Shown here in pieces: positions 24,973 through 33,117 of a stretch of 64,000 nt of DNA. The stretch spans positions 1-64,000 of the forward strand of contig NZ_JBLYZJ010000002.1 of NCBI RefSeq assembly GCF_048551375.1. Direction: 5' to 3'. The notes beneath the pieces were generated by a model. That model was not told where the DNA came from. It searched no databases and saw only the letters and a program-made list of their open reading frames with translations. Source of the stretch: Faucicola sp048551375. Its GTDB lineage: Bacteria; Pseudomonadota; Gammaproteobacteria; Pseudomonadales; Moraxellaceae. Position 1 is the stretch's first letter, and every line of letters begins with the position of its first letter. Both the position numbers and the translations under genes were made by a program.

Positions 24973-26073
24973 TTAACTAACATCATCTAACCGATGTTCG
25001 GCTTTTAGGTAGTCTTCCGATTGCATTTCAAGCAAACGAGAGCGAGTGCGTTCGATTTCAAATGCCAATTTTTCGCCTTGATACAACTCAAGAATCGACT
25101 GCTCCGCACGAATCAACAGCTTGACACGGCGGTCATAAAACTCATCGACCAAATAAATAAATCGCCGTGTCGGGTCGGAGACCACATCGTTTAGTGCAGG
25201 CACATCATCGACCAACACGGTGCTAAAATCATTGGCAATCTCGATAAAGTCGCTTGCCGAGCGTGGTTGCATACACAAGGCACGAAAATCGACATACAGC
25301 GTATTTTCGGTACGTCCTTTGATGGGGATTTCTCGACCATTGACCATTATCGGCTCTTGATAAACGTGTTGATTGTTGCTCAATGCCACAAAGCGATTGG
25401 CGAGCCAATGTTGATTTTCTTTGGTCAAAGGTGATACATACAGCTCGGCTTGTTGCAAGACACGCAGACGGTAGTCGATACCGCTGTCAATGTTCATCAC
25501 GGTGCAGTTTTTTTCCACTTCGCTAATCGCAGGCAAAAAGCGGTCACGGTGAATGCCGTTTTTGTACAGCCCATTGGGGGCGATGTTGGAGGTGGCGACA
25601 AGGGTAATGCCTTTGTTAAATAGCATGGTAAACAAATCGCCAAGAATCATGGCATCCGACACATTCGACACAAAAAATTCATCAAAACAAATCACTTGGG
25701 CTTCGTTATGGATGATGTCGGCGACTTTTTGGAGGGGGTCTTGCTGACCTTGTAGGGTGATGAGTTCGCTTTGCACTCGTTTCATAAAGTGGTGGAAATG
25801 CTGACGCAATTTGCCTTCGGCAGGTAGCGACTCGTAGAACATATCCATCATCCACGTTTTGCCACGTCCGACACCGCCCCACATATATAAGCCTTTTGGC
25901 GGTTCGGTTTTTCGCAAAAAGCTAAACAAGCCTTTGGATTTGGCTTGGTTGGCGAGGAGTTGTTGATATACGCCGTCAAGGTATTGCATGGCTTGGCGTT
26001 GTTGGGTGTCTTCGCTGAATTCGCCTGTTTGGAGGGCTTGTTCATAGCGTTGAATGGGTGAGAGGTTGTTCAT
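24973..26073 (-). CDS. zapE: Cell division ATPase ZapE (AFG1-like)
   Basis: AFG1-family P-loop ATPase of 366 residues. In E. coli it associates with the Z ring during late division and under stress. Walker A is GGVGRGKT (66-73), Walker B is VICFDEFFVSN, and the sensor region is LVATSNIAP. The ATG at 26073 (MNNLSPIQRY) matches the family start; the frame extends upstream without a ribosome binding site. A REP lies 30 bp upstream. Confidence 0.92.
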   Translation of the reverse strand: MNNLSPIQRYEQALQTGEFSEDTQQRQAMQYLDGVYQQLLANQAKSKGLFSFLRKTEPPKGLYMWGGVGRGKTWMMDMFYESLPAEGKLRQHFHHFMKRVQSELITLQGQQDPLQKVADIIHNEAQVICFDEFFVSNVSDAMILGDLFTMLFNKGITLVATSNIAPNGLYKNGIHRDRFLPAISEVEKNCTVMNIDSGIDYRLRVLQQAELYVSPLTKENQHWLANRFVALSNNQHVYQEPIMVNGREIPIKGRTENTLYVDFRALCMQPRSASDFIEIANDFSTVLVDDVPALNDVVSDPTRRFIYLVDEFYDRRVKLLIRAEQSILELYQGEKLAFEIERTRSRLLEMQSEDYLKAEHRLDDVS

Positions 26074-26104
26074 ATTTAAGTCCAAAAAATTGCGTTTGGT
26101 AGTA

Positions 26105-26131
26105 GCGTGGGTTAGCGAAGCGTTACCCACG
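26105..26131. repeat. REP hairpin on the 3' side of the RAYT gene
   Basis: GCGTGGGTTAGCG-AAG-CGTTACCCACG forms a strong hairpin. It is the reverse complement, with small changes, of the REP at 26856-26882 on the other side of the transposase gene. Confidence 0.8.
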
Positions 26132-26217
26132 ATAAATTCTGTAAATAATGCTTTTTAATTCCATGAGTCGTGCCAAACAGAAGGCTAATCCACCCTTACC
26201 TTTGGTTTGCGAAAATT

Positions 26218-26754
26218 CTATTCACCAAATTCTAAATTGGTATTAATGTTTAAATCACTTCCCCAATCTAAGGTAAAAATCCCTTTTTTAACATCTCGAT
26301 GAAAACTTGAAAACTGCCAATCTTTCACATTTTTGACATAGCCATGTTTAACAGGGTTAAAATAAATGTATTCAACGTGTGAGTTATAATCAAACTCATC
26401 TCGAATCGTATGTTCCCAAAATCGGCGTTGCCATATACCCTGCTCATTTTTATCTTTTCGGCTTAAATTTGACGTATGTTTTAAATTAAGTGGCAACTGT
26501 CTTGTAAAATAATTTTTGAGTAATTTAATCCTTGATGAATAATCACTATCATCGACAGGTAGTGTCCATAGCAAATGTATATGGTCGGGCATTATAACAA
26601 TCGCATTGGTATAAAAGGGCATTTTATCTTGAATTTTTTGATAAGCAAGGCGTAAAGTTGCTATATTTTCAACTAATAAATCACTTTTCCTATCAGCGAG
26701 ACAAAGTGTTAAAAAATAAGTGCCACCTTGTTGAAAGTTTCGCCGATAACTCAT
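26218..26754 (-). CDS. REP-associated tyrosine transposase (RAYT)
   Basis: Single-copy Y1/HUH domesticated transposase of 178 residues. GTYFLT near the start, the HUH metal motif HIHLLW, and the catalytic Tyr region HVEYIYFNPVKHGYV identify the family. These enzymes nick and join REP hairpins as single strands and are thought to spread REP/REPIN sequences. Here inverted REPs of the CGTGGGT...ACCCACG type flank the gene on both sides, and degenerate copies lie elsewhere in the window. Confidence 0.92.
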   Translation of the reverse strand: MSYRRNFQQGGTYFLTLCLADRKSDLLVENIATLRLAYQKIQDKMPFYTNAIVIMPDHIHLLWTLPVDDSDYSSRIKLLKNYFTRQLPLNLKHTSNLSRKDKNEQGIWQRRFWEHTIRDEFDYNSHVEYIYFNPVKHGYVKNVKDWQFSSFHRDVKKGIFTLDWGSDLNINTNLEFGE

Positions 26755-26783
26755 ATTTCATCCTTGAAAAATTTTCTACAAAA

Positions 26784-26882
26784 CGTGGGTTAATCATTTT
26801 TTGCTATAAAATTCGTGGGTAAGTAATTGAGCAAAGTTAAATATGTGTTTGATTTCGTGGGTAACGCTGTCGCTAACCCACG
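26784..26882. repeat. REP cluster on the 5' side of the RAYT gene
   Basis: Two half-REPs, each starting CGTGGGTTA or CGTGGGTAA (26784 and 26814), are followed by a full hairpin CGTGGGTAACGC-TGT-CGCTAACCCACG (26856-26882). The full copy is inverted relative to the one at 26105-26131. Confidence 0.8.
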
Positions 26883-26899
26883 CTACATTATCTACATTA

Positions 26900-27574
26900 T
26901 CAAACTAATTTTGATGTATTATTTTGCAATTGCTCTTTCAACTCGCCCAATTTGCCATGAAAGAAATGCCCTGTATTCGCCACCATCGCCTGTCTTATCC
27001 CAAATTCATTGGCAAAATCCACCATCACTTGCGGTGACACGACATCATCATGTTCACCATACACCATAAAAGTTTTATCCGTTGGCAATACCAAATCGGC
27101 AGTGCTATTTTTCTCAATCGAAGGGGCAATTAACGCCAAATCCGTCAATTCAAAATCATCAAGCCCCAAAAATGCCCCTTGTTCTGCCAGTTGCTGTGCG
27201 ACTTTGGCAATCACAAATCCCCCAAACGAAAATCCACCTAACCATAATTGACGAGCGTCCGTTTGACCATGAATCCAATGTAACATCGTCATCGCATCGT
27301 CAATTTCGCCGACCACATCGCCATATTCACCAGTTGATTGTCCCACGCCACGATAGTTAAAGCGGACAACGTGCATCCCATTATCCCTTGCAAAGCGGTA
27401 CATGGTGGACACGACTTTATTCATCATCGTGCCTTCTTGGAGCGGATTGGGGTGGCAGAGTAGGGCGACACGTTGGGTATTTGGGTCGGTTGGATTGCCA
27501 TTTTGCCAAAGGGCATCGACTTCGAGTTTACCCTGTGGGGCATCAACTAAAATATGGGGGTGGGGTTTTAACAT
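26900..27574 (-). CDS. Alpha/beta hydrolase
   Basis: Cytosolic alpha/beta-hydrolase of 224 residues, of the short COG2945-like type. The oxyanion/His region is LLCHPNPLQEGTM, the nucleophile elbow is GFSFGG, and the acid and base lie in MVYGEHDDVVS and ANTGHFFHGK. There is no signal peptide. The substrate is unknown; esterase or thioesterase activity is plausible. It is a single gene next to the REP cluster. Confidence 0.85.
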   Translation of the reverse strand: MLKPHPHILVDAPQGKLEVDALWQNGNPTDPNTQRVALLCHPNPLQEGTMMNKVVSTMYRFARDNGMHVVRFNYRGVGQSTGEYGDVVGEIDDAMTMLHWIHGQTDARQLWLGGFSFGGFVIAKVAQQLAEQGAFLGLDDFELTDLALIAPSIEKNSTADLVLPTDKTFMVYGEHDDVVSPQVMVDFANEFGIRQAMVANTGHFFHGKLGELKEQLQNNTSKLV

Positions 27575-27655
27575 GAATTATCACCGAAAAACTAGCATAA
27601 ATTATCAAAATGTAACCCCTTATCCTACCCAAAAATGCCTTAAATAGCTATGTGA

Positions 27656-27817
27656 AATCGGTGTTTTTATAAAAAATTCTATCGGTGGCTGGCGTGGTTT
27701 TGTGGTCAGCGTATTTCGCAAAATGTTGCTAAAAATGCCGATAACTTGCTCACTGTTAATGATTTGTTATCGAATTTGCCATTTGGTGGATTTTTGGGCA
27801 AACTAGGCGTTGTTTAA
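27656..27817 (+). pseudogene. Possible 3' remnant of a lost gene
   Basis: A frame without a start codon encodes about 53 residues including CGQRISQNVAKNADNLLTVN and SNLPFGGFLGKLGVV before a TAA. The residue composition looks protein-like. I cannot name a family. It may equally be chance. Confidence 0.25.
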
Positions 27818-27850
27818 GGTTGAAGCCCTCACTAACAAAAGGTTATTACC

Positions 27851-28237
27851 ATGCCAAAGTTTTCATTTTCTCTGTTAAATTTATCATCAAAAACGGCCAC
27901 ACTTGCGGTGTTAAGTAGCGTGTTACTTACTGCTTGTCAAAGTACGCCCACCAATTTACCTGTGATTCAACGCCCCAATAACGTGTTTGAAACCACAGGT
28001 TTGGGCAAAACTTCCACCATCGCCAAGACCAATGCTATTAACTATGCCACGCAACAATGTCGCAATCATTCACCGATTGTGTTAAGTGATACTACAAAAT
28101 ATAATGGTGTTTTGGATGAAGGTTTGGGGCGTATCGCAGACCAAGCGATGGGCGTGATTGGAGGGATTTTTGGTAATAAAGCCAGTATTGCTCGTGATGA
28201 TGATTATGAATATACCATCACTTTCCGTTGCCCGTAA
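27851..28237 (+). CDS. Small predicted lipoprotein
   Basis: Protein of 128 residues with a signal peptide ending in the lipobox LLTAC (Cys at about 29), so a lipidated envelope protein. The mature part is short, with several Cys (CRNHSP, FRCP) and a glycine-containing hydrophobic segment GVIGGIFGNK. I do not recognise the family. AAAGG lies upstream of the ATG. Its 3' end overlaps the convergent DUF2306 gene by 20 bp. Confidence 0.7.
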   Translation: MPKFSFSLLNLSSKTATLAVLSSVLLTACQSTPTNLPVIQRPNNVFETTGLGKTSTIAKTNAINYATQQCRNHSPIVLSDTTKYNGVLDEGLGRIADQAMGVIGGIFGNKASIARDDDYEYTITFRCP

Positions 28238-28898
28238 GTTTGAGAAATAGCCACGCAATGGCGAGGTTTATCACCCATGCCAATACACTTTCGGTACGAT
28301 AAATCGTCATCGGTGTCAGCCAATCGACATAAGGGGCAAGTTGATACAGCCCCAATTTGAGCAATCGCAGGGTAATCGCTGACATCGCCAACGCATAGCT
28401 ATACACCATCAAAGTGCGGTGGCGAGCGATTTGTCGCTTGCGTACCGTTACCACTGCCATGATGGTGGTATACCCCCACAACCCACACAGCGTCAAAAAA
28501 CTGCCCTTGACTAGCCAACCGCCTAACGCTGTCCACGCCAATACAAAACCTGATGGCAATGCCAAACCTAGCACGGTTATCACATAAAAATAGCCTAAGT
28601 ATTTATGCCATTTGCGATAGTCTAACGAGCCAAAGCCTTGCCAAAACTGGCTAAACCCTGCTAATAACACCAAGCCACTGCTAAAAACGTGCGTCCAAAA
28701 AGCCCATCGCCACCAATCAAATTTGACCCAAAATTGCTTGAGAATCAAAAAATCATTCATAGGGTCAAGTGTGCGATAGCCCCACACGATTTGCCCCATT
28801 AGCCAACAAAAATATGCCAAACATATTAACGCCATACCAGTAAAAACAGGGGCTAATATTGATTTTTTTGGTGTGGTGGCAAAAAATGGCAAACGCAT
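28218..28898 (-). CDS. DUF2306 membrane protein
   Basis: Integral inner-membrane protein of 226 residues with about six hydrophobic helices. Conserved family features include the histidines in WTHVFSSGLVLL and RKWHKYLGYFYV and the later RHRTLMVYSYALAM, a pattern resembling transmembrane heme-binding proteins. Function is unknown. It is convergent with, and overlaps by 20 bp, the small lipoprotein gene. Confidence 0.82.
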   Translation of the reverse strand: MRLPFFATTPKKSILAPVFTGMALICLAYFCWLMGQIVWGYRTLDPMNDFLILKQFWVKFDWWRWAFWTHVFSSGLVLLAGFSQFWQGFGSLDYRKWHKYLGYFYVITVLGLALPSGFVLAWTALGGWLVKGSFLTLCGLWGYTTIMAVVTVRKRQIARHRTLMVYSYALAMSAITLRLLKLGLYQLAPYVDWLTPMTIYRTESVLAWVINLAIAWLFLKLTGNGK

Positions 28899-29055
28899 GA
28901 GTTTGGGGATTCCGATTCGTTGATGACGCTTAAAATTACAATCAATGATTGACTTTCTGCTCTTACTATATCATATTTACAACTAATAAAAGTCCAGTAT
29001 TTTATCCATGCTGGATGATAACTTTTCAACACAATTAAACAACATAAGGAACACC

Positions 29056-29739
29056 ATGCGTATTTTCACTTCATTGATTATCAGTTTAAGCTGTGCCAGT
29101 TTGCCAATCATGGCATTGGCAGACATCAGCACAGGGGCGTATTCGGGCAAATTTGGTGAGGCAAAAGCCACCATTTTTATCGACAGTATCAATAATGGTA
29201 CTATCAAAGGGCGAAGCCTGTATTTGCAAAATTATCGCACACTGACAGGCACAGTCAAAGCTGAAGGCAGCTACTGGCGAGTGTTACTCAATGAGCCTGC
29301 CGACCGCACTGGCGATGGGCAGTTTAGTTTATTGGTGGCAAAAAGTACGCCCACAGTTTTGACAGGGTCTTGGAAAGTATTTGCCAAAAATGATACCAAA
29401 AAAGGCATCGCCCCTAAAAATTTTAGCCTAAGCAAGTCAAGTTGTGGCTTTAAAAAGGGTAAAGGTTATAACCCAGAAGCCTCAGAACGCTTATTGGAAG
29501 ACGATGATTTGTTTATGTCGGCTGAGGAGCTAGACGGTATGCGAAATGAAATTTTTGCACGCCACGGCTATTCGTTTAAAGATGTTGGTATTGCCAGTGA
29601 ATATGCGACAGAGGATTGGTATGTACCTTGCTATACCAATGTTGACCAAGCGTTAAGCCCAGTCGAAAAAGAAAATATCAAACGTATCATTGCCATGACT
29701 GCGTATGCCAAGAAAAATCCCAGTAAATTTGGGCGGTAA
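29056..29739 (+). CDS. Secreted YARHG-domain protein
   Basis: Protein of 227 residues. The start is the ATG at 29056, with AAGGA seven bases upstream; an in-frame upstream extension lacks this. A signal peptide is cleaved near IMALA. A beta-rich N-terminal half is followed by a C-terminal YARHG domain, with MRNEIFARHGYSF and EDWYVPCY as its hallmarks. YARHG domains occur in extracellular or periplasmic bacterial proteins of mostly unknown role. It appears to be monocistronic. Confidence 0.85.
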   Translation: MRIFTSLIISLSCASLPIMALADISTGAYSGKFGEAKATIFIDSINNGTIKGRSLYLQNYRTLTGTVKAEGSYWRVLLNEPADRTGDGQFSLLVAKSTPTVLTGSWKVFAKNDTKKGIAPKNFSLSKSSCGFKKGKGYNPEASERLLEDDDLFMSAEELDGMRNEIFARHGYSFKDVGIASEYATEDWYVPCYTNVDQALSPVEKENIKRIIAMTAYAKKNPSKFGR

Positions 29740-29801
29740 CGGTTGGTAAACATTGAGGGGATTCTATGTAAGATGCTAATACTTCTTACCCCAAGTTTAG
29801 G

Positions 29802-29895
29802 TATAGTGAATTAAATCAAAAATAAGACTTTGAAATTTTGGGCGTATGCAATATGCCCCTACGAAACTGTCTTATTTGTAGTTTAAACGGCTATA
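29802..29895. repeat. Correia-like miniature element, copy 2
   Basis: Ends TATAGTGAATTAAATCAAAA and GTAGTTTAAACGGCTATA are imperfect inverted repeats; each also carries AATAAGAC on the inner side. The centre holds GGGCGTATGCAATATGCCCC. It is directly followed by another element type at 29897. Confidence 0.75.
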
Positions 29896-29896
29896 G

Positions 29897-30034
29897 TAGG
29901 GCTTACACAAAAGACACTGGATTCCCACATTCGTGGGAATGACGACAAAGATTTTAATTACTCGTCACCCCTGCGAAGGCAGGGGTCTAGCATCTTTTTT
30001 ATTTGCAAAGTTATCCAAAATTGCGTAAGTCCTA
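29897..30034. repeat. 138-bp miniature element with TAGGRCTTACRC ends, copy 1
   Basis: The inverted ends are TAGGGCTTACACAA and TTGCGTAAGTCCTA. Inside are AAAGACACTGGAT, the hairpin CCCACATTCGTGGG, the hairpin CCCCTGCGAAGGCAGGGG and TCTAGCATCTTT. The other copies lie at 37168-37303, 39089-39177 (core) and 41093-41208. Confidence 0.78.
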
Positions 30035-30073
30035 TTTAAATTTCGTCATTTCGAGCATAGTCCTCGTCTTATT

Positions 30074-30571
30074 TTAATTTTTGAGTTTGGTTTGTAAATA
30101 CTGCTGTAACGCCTCTACGGTCACGCCATCATCAGCGGTTTGAATCGCCTCGATAAGCTGGGGTAGTGGCGGTGCGGTCAGTGGTTGGGTGTCAAATAGC
30201 TTTAACAAGCGAAATTGCAAGGCAGGTTCGCCATGTTGTAAAACCACCTCAATAAGCTTTGGCACATCAAACGGCAAATCCGAAGTGGATTGAGCCATCG
30301 CAATGGCATGATATGCCCCATGAGCGTCTTGGTCTTGTAAAATCCGCTGTTGCACGGCAGTGTAGGCTTTTTCGGTCGTACCGCCTAGCACGTTGATTTT
30401 GTGTAGGCAGTTTAATGCTGAATTAGTTTGTGATTCAGCAAGGGTGATGATGGCTTCGGCTTGTTGTTTGAGGTGAGTGCGTTTTTTTTCAAGCTCGGCA
30501 AGCTGTGCATCAGTCAGTTCTGGCTCATCTTCCGCTCGTTGTAAATTTGGATTAAATTGAATGTCATTCAT
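30074..30571 (-). CDS. Hypothetical helical protein next to the DUF3482 GTPase
   Basis: Protein of 165 residues, predicted cytosolic and almost fully alpha-helical, with charged N-terminal coiled segments (AQLAELEKKRTHLKQQAEA). Repeated helical pairs toward the C-terminus look HEAT-like. I do not recognise a family. It follows the GTPase gene by 52 bp on the same strand, so the two are probably co-transcribed and may work together. Confidence 0.65.
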   Translation of the reverse strand: MNDIQFNPNLQRAEDEPELTDAQLAELEKKRTHLKQQAEAIITLAESQTNSALNCLHKINVLGGTTEKAYTAVQQRILQDQDAHGAYHAIAMAQSTSDLPFDVPKLIEVVLQHGEPALQFRLLKLFDTQPLTAPPLPQLIEAIQTADDGVTVEALQQYLQTKLKN

Positions 30572-30623
30572 GGTTATTACCCTTATTTATGTTACAGTTT
30601 AAATAAGGGTAATTTTTTCAAAA

Positions 30624-32198
30624 TCAACGTCTTAATTGCCGTGATAATTGCCACGCCGATTCATCACGCAAATCATGGGCAGAGTTAGCCAATTTACCAC
30701 CATTTAACGAAGACCATTCAGGTTTGCCACGGGCTTTTTTTAGCAAACTTGGCAATTTATCTGGCGACCACGGTGCAAGGGCTTGCTTGGTCATAATTGT
30801 TTCAGTGGACGCATGCCCTCGATGACGTAACGCATTGAGCAAATCCATCGCACGAGTGGCTAGCAAGGTAATGGTCGCAGGGTCGATGTATAGGCGTTTG
30901 ACCCCACTGATTTTATCAGCAATCGCCCCAGTATTACCTGCAATCCCCCCAATCAAACCGCCCAATGCCGTACCCAGTCCCAACGATGTTCCCAAAGTCG
31001 CTGCATCAATCCCCAGTCCAATCAATGCCCCTGCCGCTGCCCCACTGGTGGTGCGAATGCCATAGCTTGCCAGTAGCTCACTGTCAAAGGGGTCACGGCG
31101 ATATTCCGTCAATTCAAGCGGTGTGGTCGCCACAGTGTTATCATAAAATTTATATAAATTTAGCAATTCGTCTTGCACTGCTCGTTCGGCTTGGCGGACT
31201 TTTTCTTGCATTTTATTTAGCGTGGGTAGGGGGTCGTCATCTTCGTGAATACTTTCGACAAAGCTTGCCACATTCAACAAAAAGTGAGCGATGATAATAT
31301 TGGCATCATCATACAAGCCATCCCAATCGGCTTGACGGCGTTCAATGAGTTGGCTAACAATCTCAGGCTGAATCAGCATGGTGGCAAGGTTTTGCCATAG
31401 TTTGATTTCGTCATCAAATTCAAACGCCACTGAGTCAAAGCGTGTGGAAACGTGCAGATTGCGTCTAGCCAGTTGTTGTTGCCACTCGATGATATTGCTA
31501 TTTTGCTCATGGGTGAAATTAAACACAGGCATCACAGGAATCGCTGACCATGATAACACGGTGAGTTCATCTTTATATTTGCCAAGCACAGGCTCACGAG
31601 CATCAATCACATAAATCGCCATATCACTGGCAAGTAGTTGGCGAATGACTTTGGCTTCTTGACTGTAGTCATCTTGGGCGAGTGGGCTGGCGAGAAATTG
31701 TTGCAAACGTTCCACCCCATCACGGCGACTGGCGGTATTTTCCTCAAGCCAATCGAGCAAGCCTGTCGCATCCTCCAATCCGGGGGTATCGTATAACGCC
31801 ACTAAGTTTTGTCCAGTTTGGCTATCGCTAATTAGGGCTTTTTCGACATGGCGAGTGGTGGCAGGGGCGTTTTTGACTTCGCCAAAATATACATCACGCA
31901 ATAGGGTACGCAGTAGCGAGGTTTTGCCTGTGTTAGTATGTCCGACCACCGCAAGTTTTAACGCTTCATTTTCACCAATGCTGACTTTTTTGGGGCTGTT
32001 TTGTGTTAATTGATTTTGGTTTAATTGATGGTTTTGATTGCTTGGGTCAAAAGGGGTAAGTTCATGCTCACCTTGTTTTGGCAATGGTTCAGATGAGGGT
32101 TGAGGAAACGATGCGGTGGGCTTGACGGCTGGAAAAAAATCTTTGTCTAAATTAATCTGCAGGTCTGTATCAGTTTTGGTGAGTTGATTATTTTCCAT
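30624..32198 (-). CDS. GTPase with DUF3482 domain
   Basis: Protein of 524 residues. A disordered N-terminus (about 1-78) precedes a TrmE/Era-like GTPase domain: P-loop GHTNTGKT (86-93), switch APATTRH, and DTPG. A glycine-rich, hydrophobic segment (GAAAGALIGLGI through GGLIGGIAGN, about 385-425) may insert into membrane. The C-terminus is helical. The family is found in pseudomonads and relatives, often next to DUF2868 proteins. Its role is unknown, and it has no canonical NKxD motif that I can see after the MPVFNF strand. Confidence 0.85.
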   Translation of the reverse strand: MENNQLTKTDTDLQINLDKDFFPAVKPTASFPQPSSEPLPKQGEHELTPFDPSNQNHQLNQNQLTQNSPKKVSIGENEALKLAVVGHTNTGKTSLLRTLLRDVYFGEVKNAPATTRHVEKALISDSQTGQNLVALYDTPGLEDATGLLDWLEENTASRRDGVERLQQFLASPLAQDDYSQEAKVIRQLLASDMAIYVIDAREPVLGKYKDELTVLSWSAIPVMPVFNFTHEQNSNIIEWQQQLARRNLHVSTRFDSVAFEFDDEIKLWQNLATMLIQPEIVSQLIERRQADWDGLYDDANIIIAHFLLNVASFVESIHEDDDPLPTLNKMQEKVRQAERAVQDELLNLYKFYDNTVATTPLELTEYRRDPFDSELLASYGIRTTSGAAAGALIGLGIDAATLGTSLGLGTALGGLIGGIAGNTGAIADKISGVKRLYIDPATITLLATRAMDLLNALRHRGHASTETIMTKQALAPWSPDKLPSLLKKARGKPEWSSLNGGKLANSAHDLRDESAWQLSRQLRR

Positions 32199-32213
32199 AG
32201 TTTCCTCAAATTT

Positions 32214-32741
32214 TTAGATTTTTTGGGCAAGGGTTAAGGCGTGTTTAATATCATCAAAGGCAGTCGCCATCAAGGGTTGTGCTAACCAATCTTCAAAATC
32301 CGAAGCTTGCCCAAGATTATTTTCTATCAAACTCTCAACATATTCTAAATAGCTGATGGCAGATAACATTCCCAATTCATGGCTATTATCAGATTTTTGA
32401 GCCATTTCTCGAAGTGATAAATAAAAATCCAATAACTCCCAAATCATCAGCAGTGCCTCACTGGTATTATGAGGATAAGCATCACCCATGCTAAACATAA
32501 TATCATCAAGCACCAGCAATTGTTGTTCAATTATCTCATCATGCCAATTCGGTTGCAAAATTTGCTGAATAATGGCTTGATAATGCGGTTTTTCGCTGTC
32601 TAATTCACCCTCAAGCCAATCGGTTGGCAAACCTTTGACAAAGTGATAAATCAAATTTTTGATAAAATCCGCTTGTTGTTCGCTTGATAATTGTTGAAGT
32701 TTTTCATGGATAAAATTGGTGACATCATAATAGCTTTGCAT
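32214..32741 (-). CDS. Hypothetical acidic helical protein
   Basis: Protein of 175 residues, acidic and predicted all-helical, without signal peptide or membrane segments. I do not recognise it. It ends 15 bp before the GTPase gene on the same strand and is likely the first gene of that operon. The ATG at 32741 follows AT-rich sequence with only a weak ribosome binding site. Confidence 0.65.
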   Translation of the reverse strand: MQSYYDVTNFIHEKLQQLSSEQQADFIKNLIYHFVKGLPTDWLEGELDSEKPHYQAIIQQILQPNWHDEIIEQQLLVLDDIMFSMGDAYPHNTSEALLMIWELLDFYLSLREMAQKSDNSHELGMLSAISYLEYVESLIENNLGQASDFEDWLAQPLMATAFDDIKHALTLAQKI

Positions 32742-33117
32742 AAATTATTCCAATTTATTGTTATGGATGATTGTAAATAGCATTAAATCCAAAATTTAAA
32801 GTCGTGGGGGCGTAATATTTACGCCCTATTTTGAGATTTTAAACTTTTTTAGATGACGGTAAATAAAGAGAACCCCAAGGCATTTTTTATCAATCATATC
32901 GCTAACATTTGACAAATGCAAATAAAAATATTTTTAATTGATAGTTAAACTATGTATTTAATAAAAATAATAAATTGAATTTTTCTCATGTTTTATAATA
33001 ATTATATCGTTTTTATTCATGTTAAAAATTAGGTATAAATATACCCCAGACATTCATACCGTCATTAACAGGGCAATTTGAATGATATTTGTACTATTTG
33101 AAAATTGAGGTAGTTTT
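32742..33117. promoter_or_regulatory. Intergenic region with a hairpin repeat and a palindrome upstream of mesX
   Basis: GGGGCGTAATATTTACGCCC (about 32808-32826) is a copy of the CGTA hairpin. GGTATA-AA-TATACC (33032-33045), about 75 bp before mesX, is a perfect short palindrome that could be an operator. The rest is AT-rich, with no gene. Confidence 0.45.

Noticed and set aside
26105..26882. Terminal inverted repeats of an IS around the RAYT gene
   Set aside because: The repeats are palindromic hairpins of REP type with extra half copies, no target duplication is visible, and the transposase is a HUH RAYT, not DDE.
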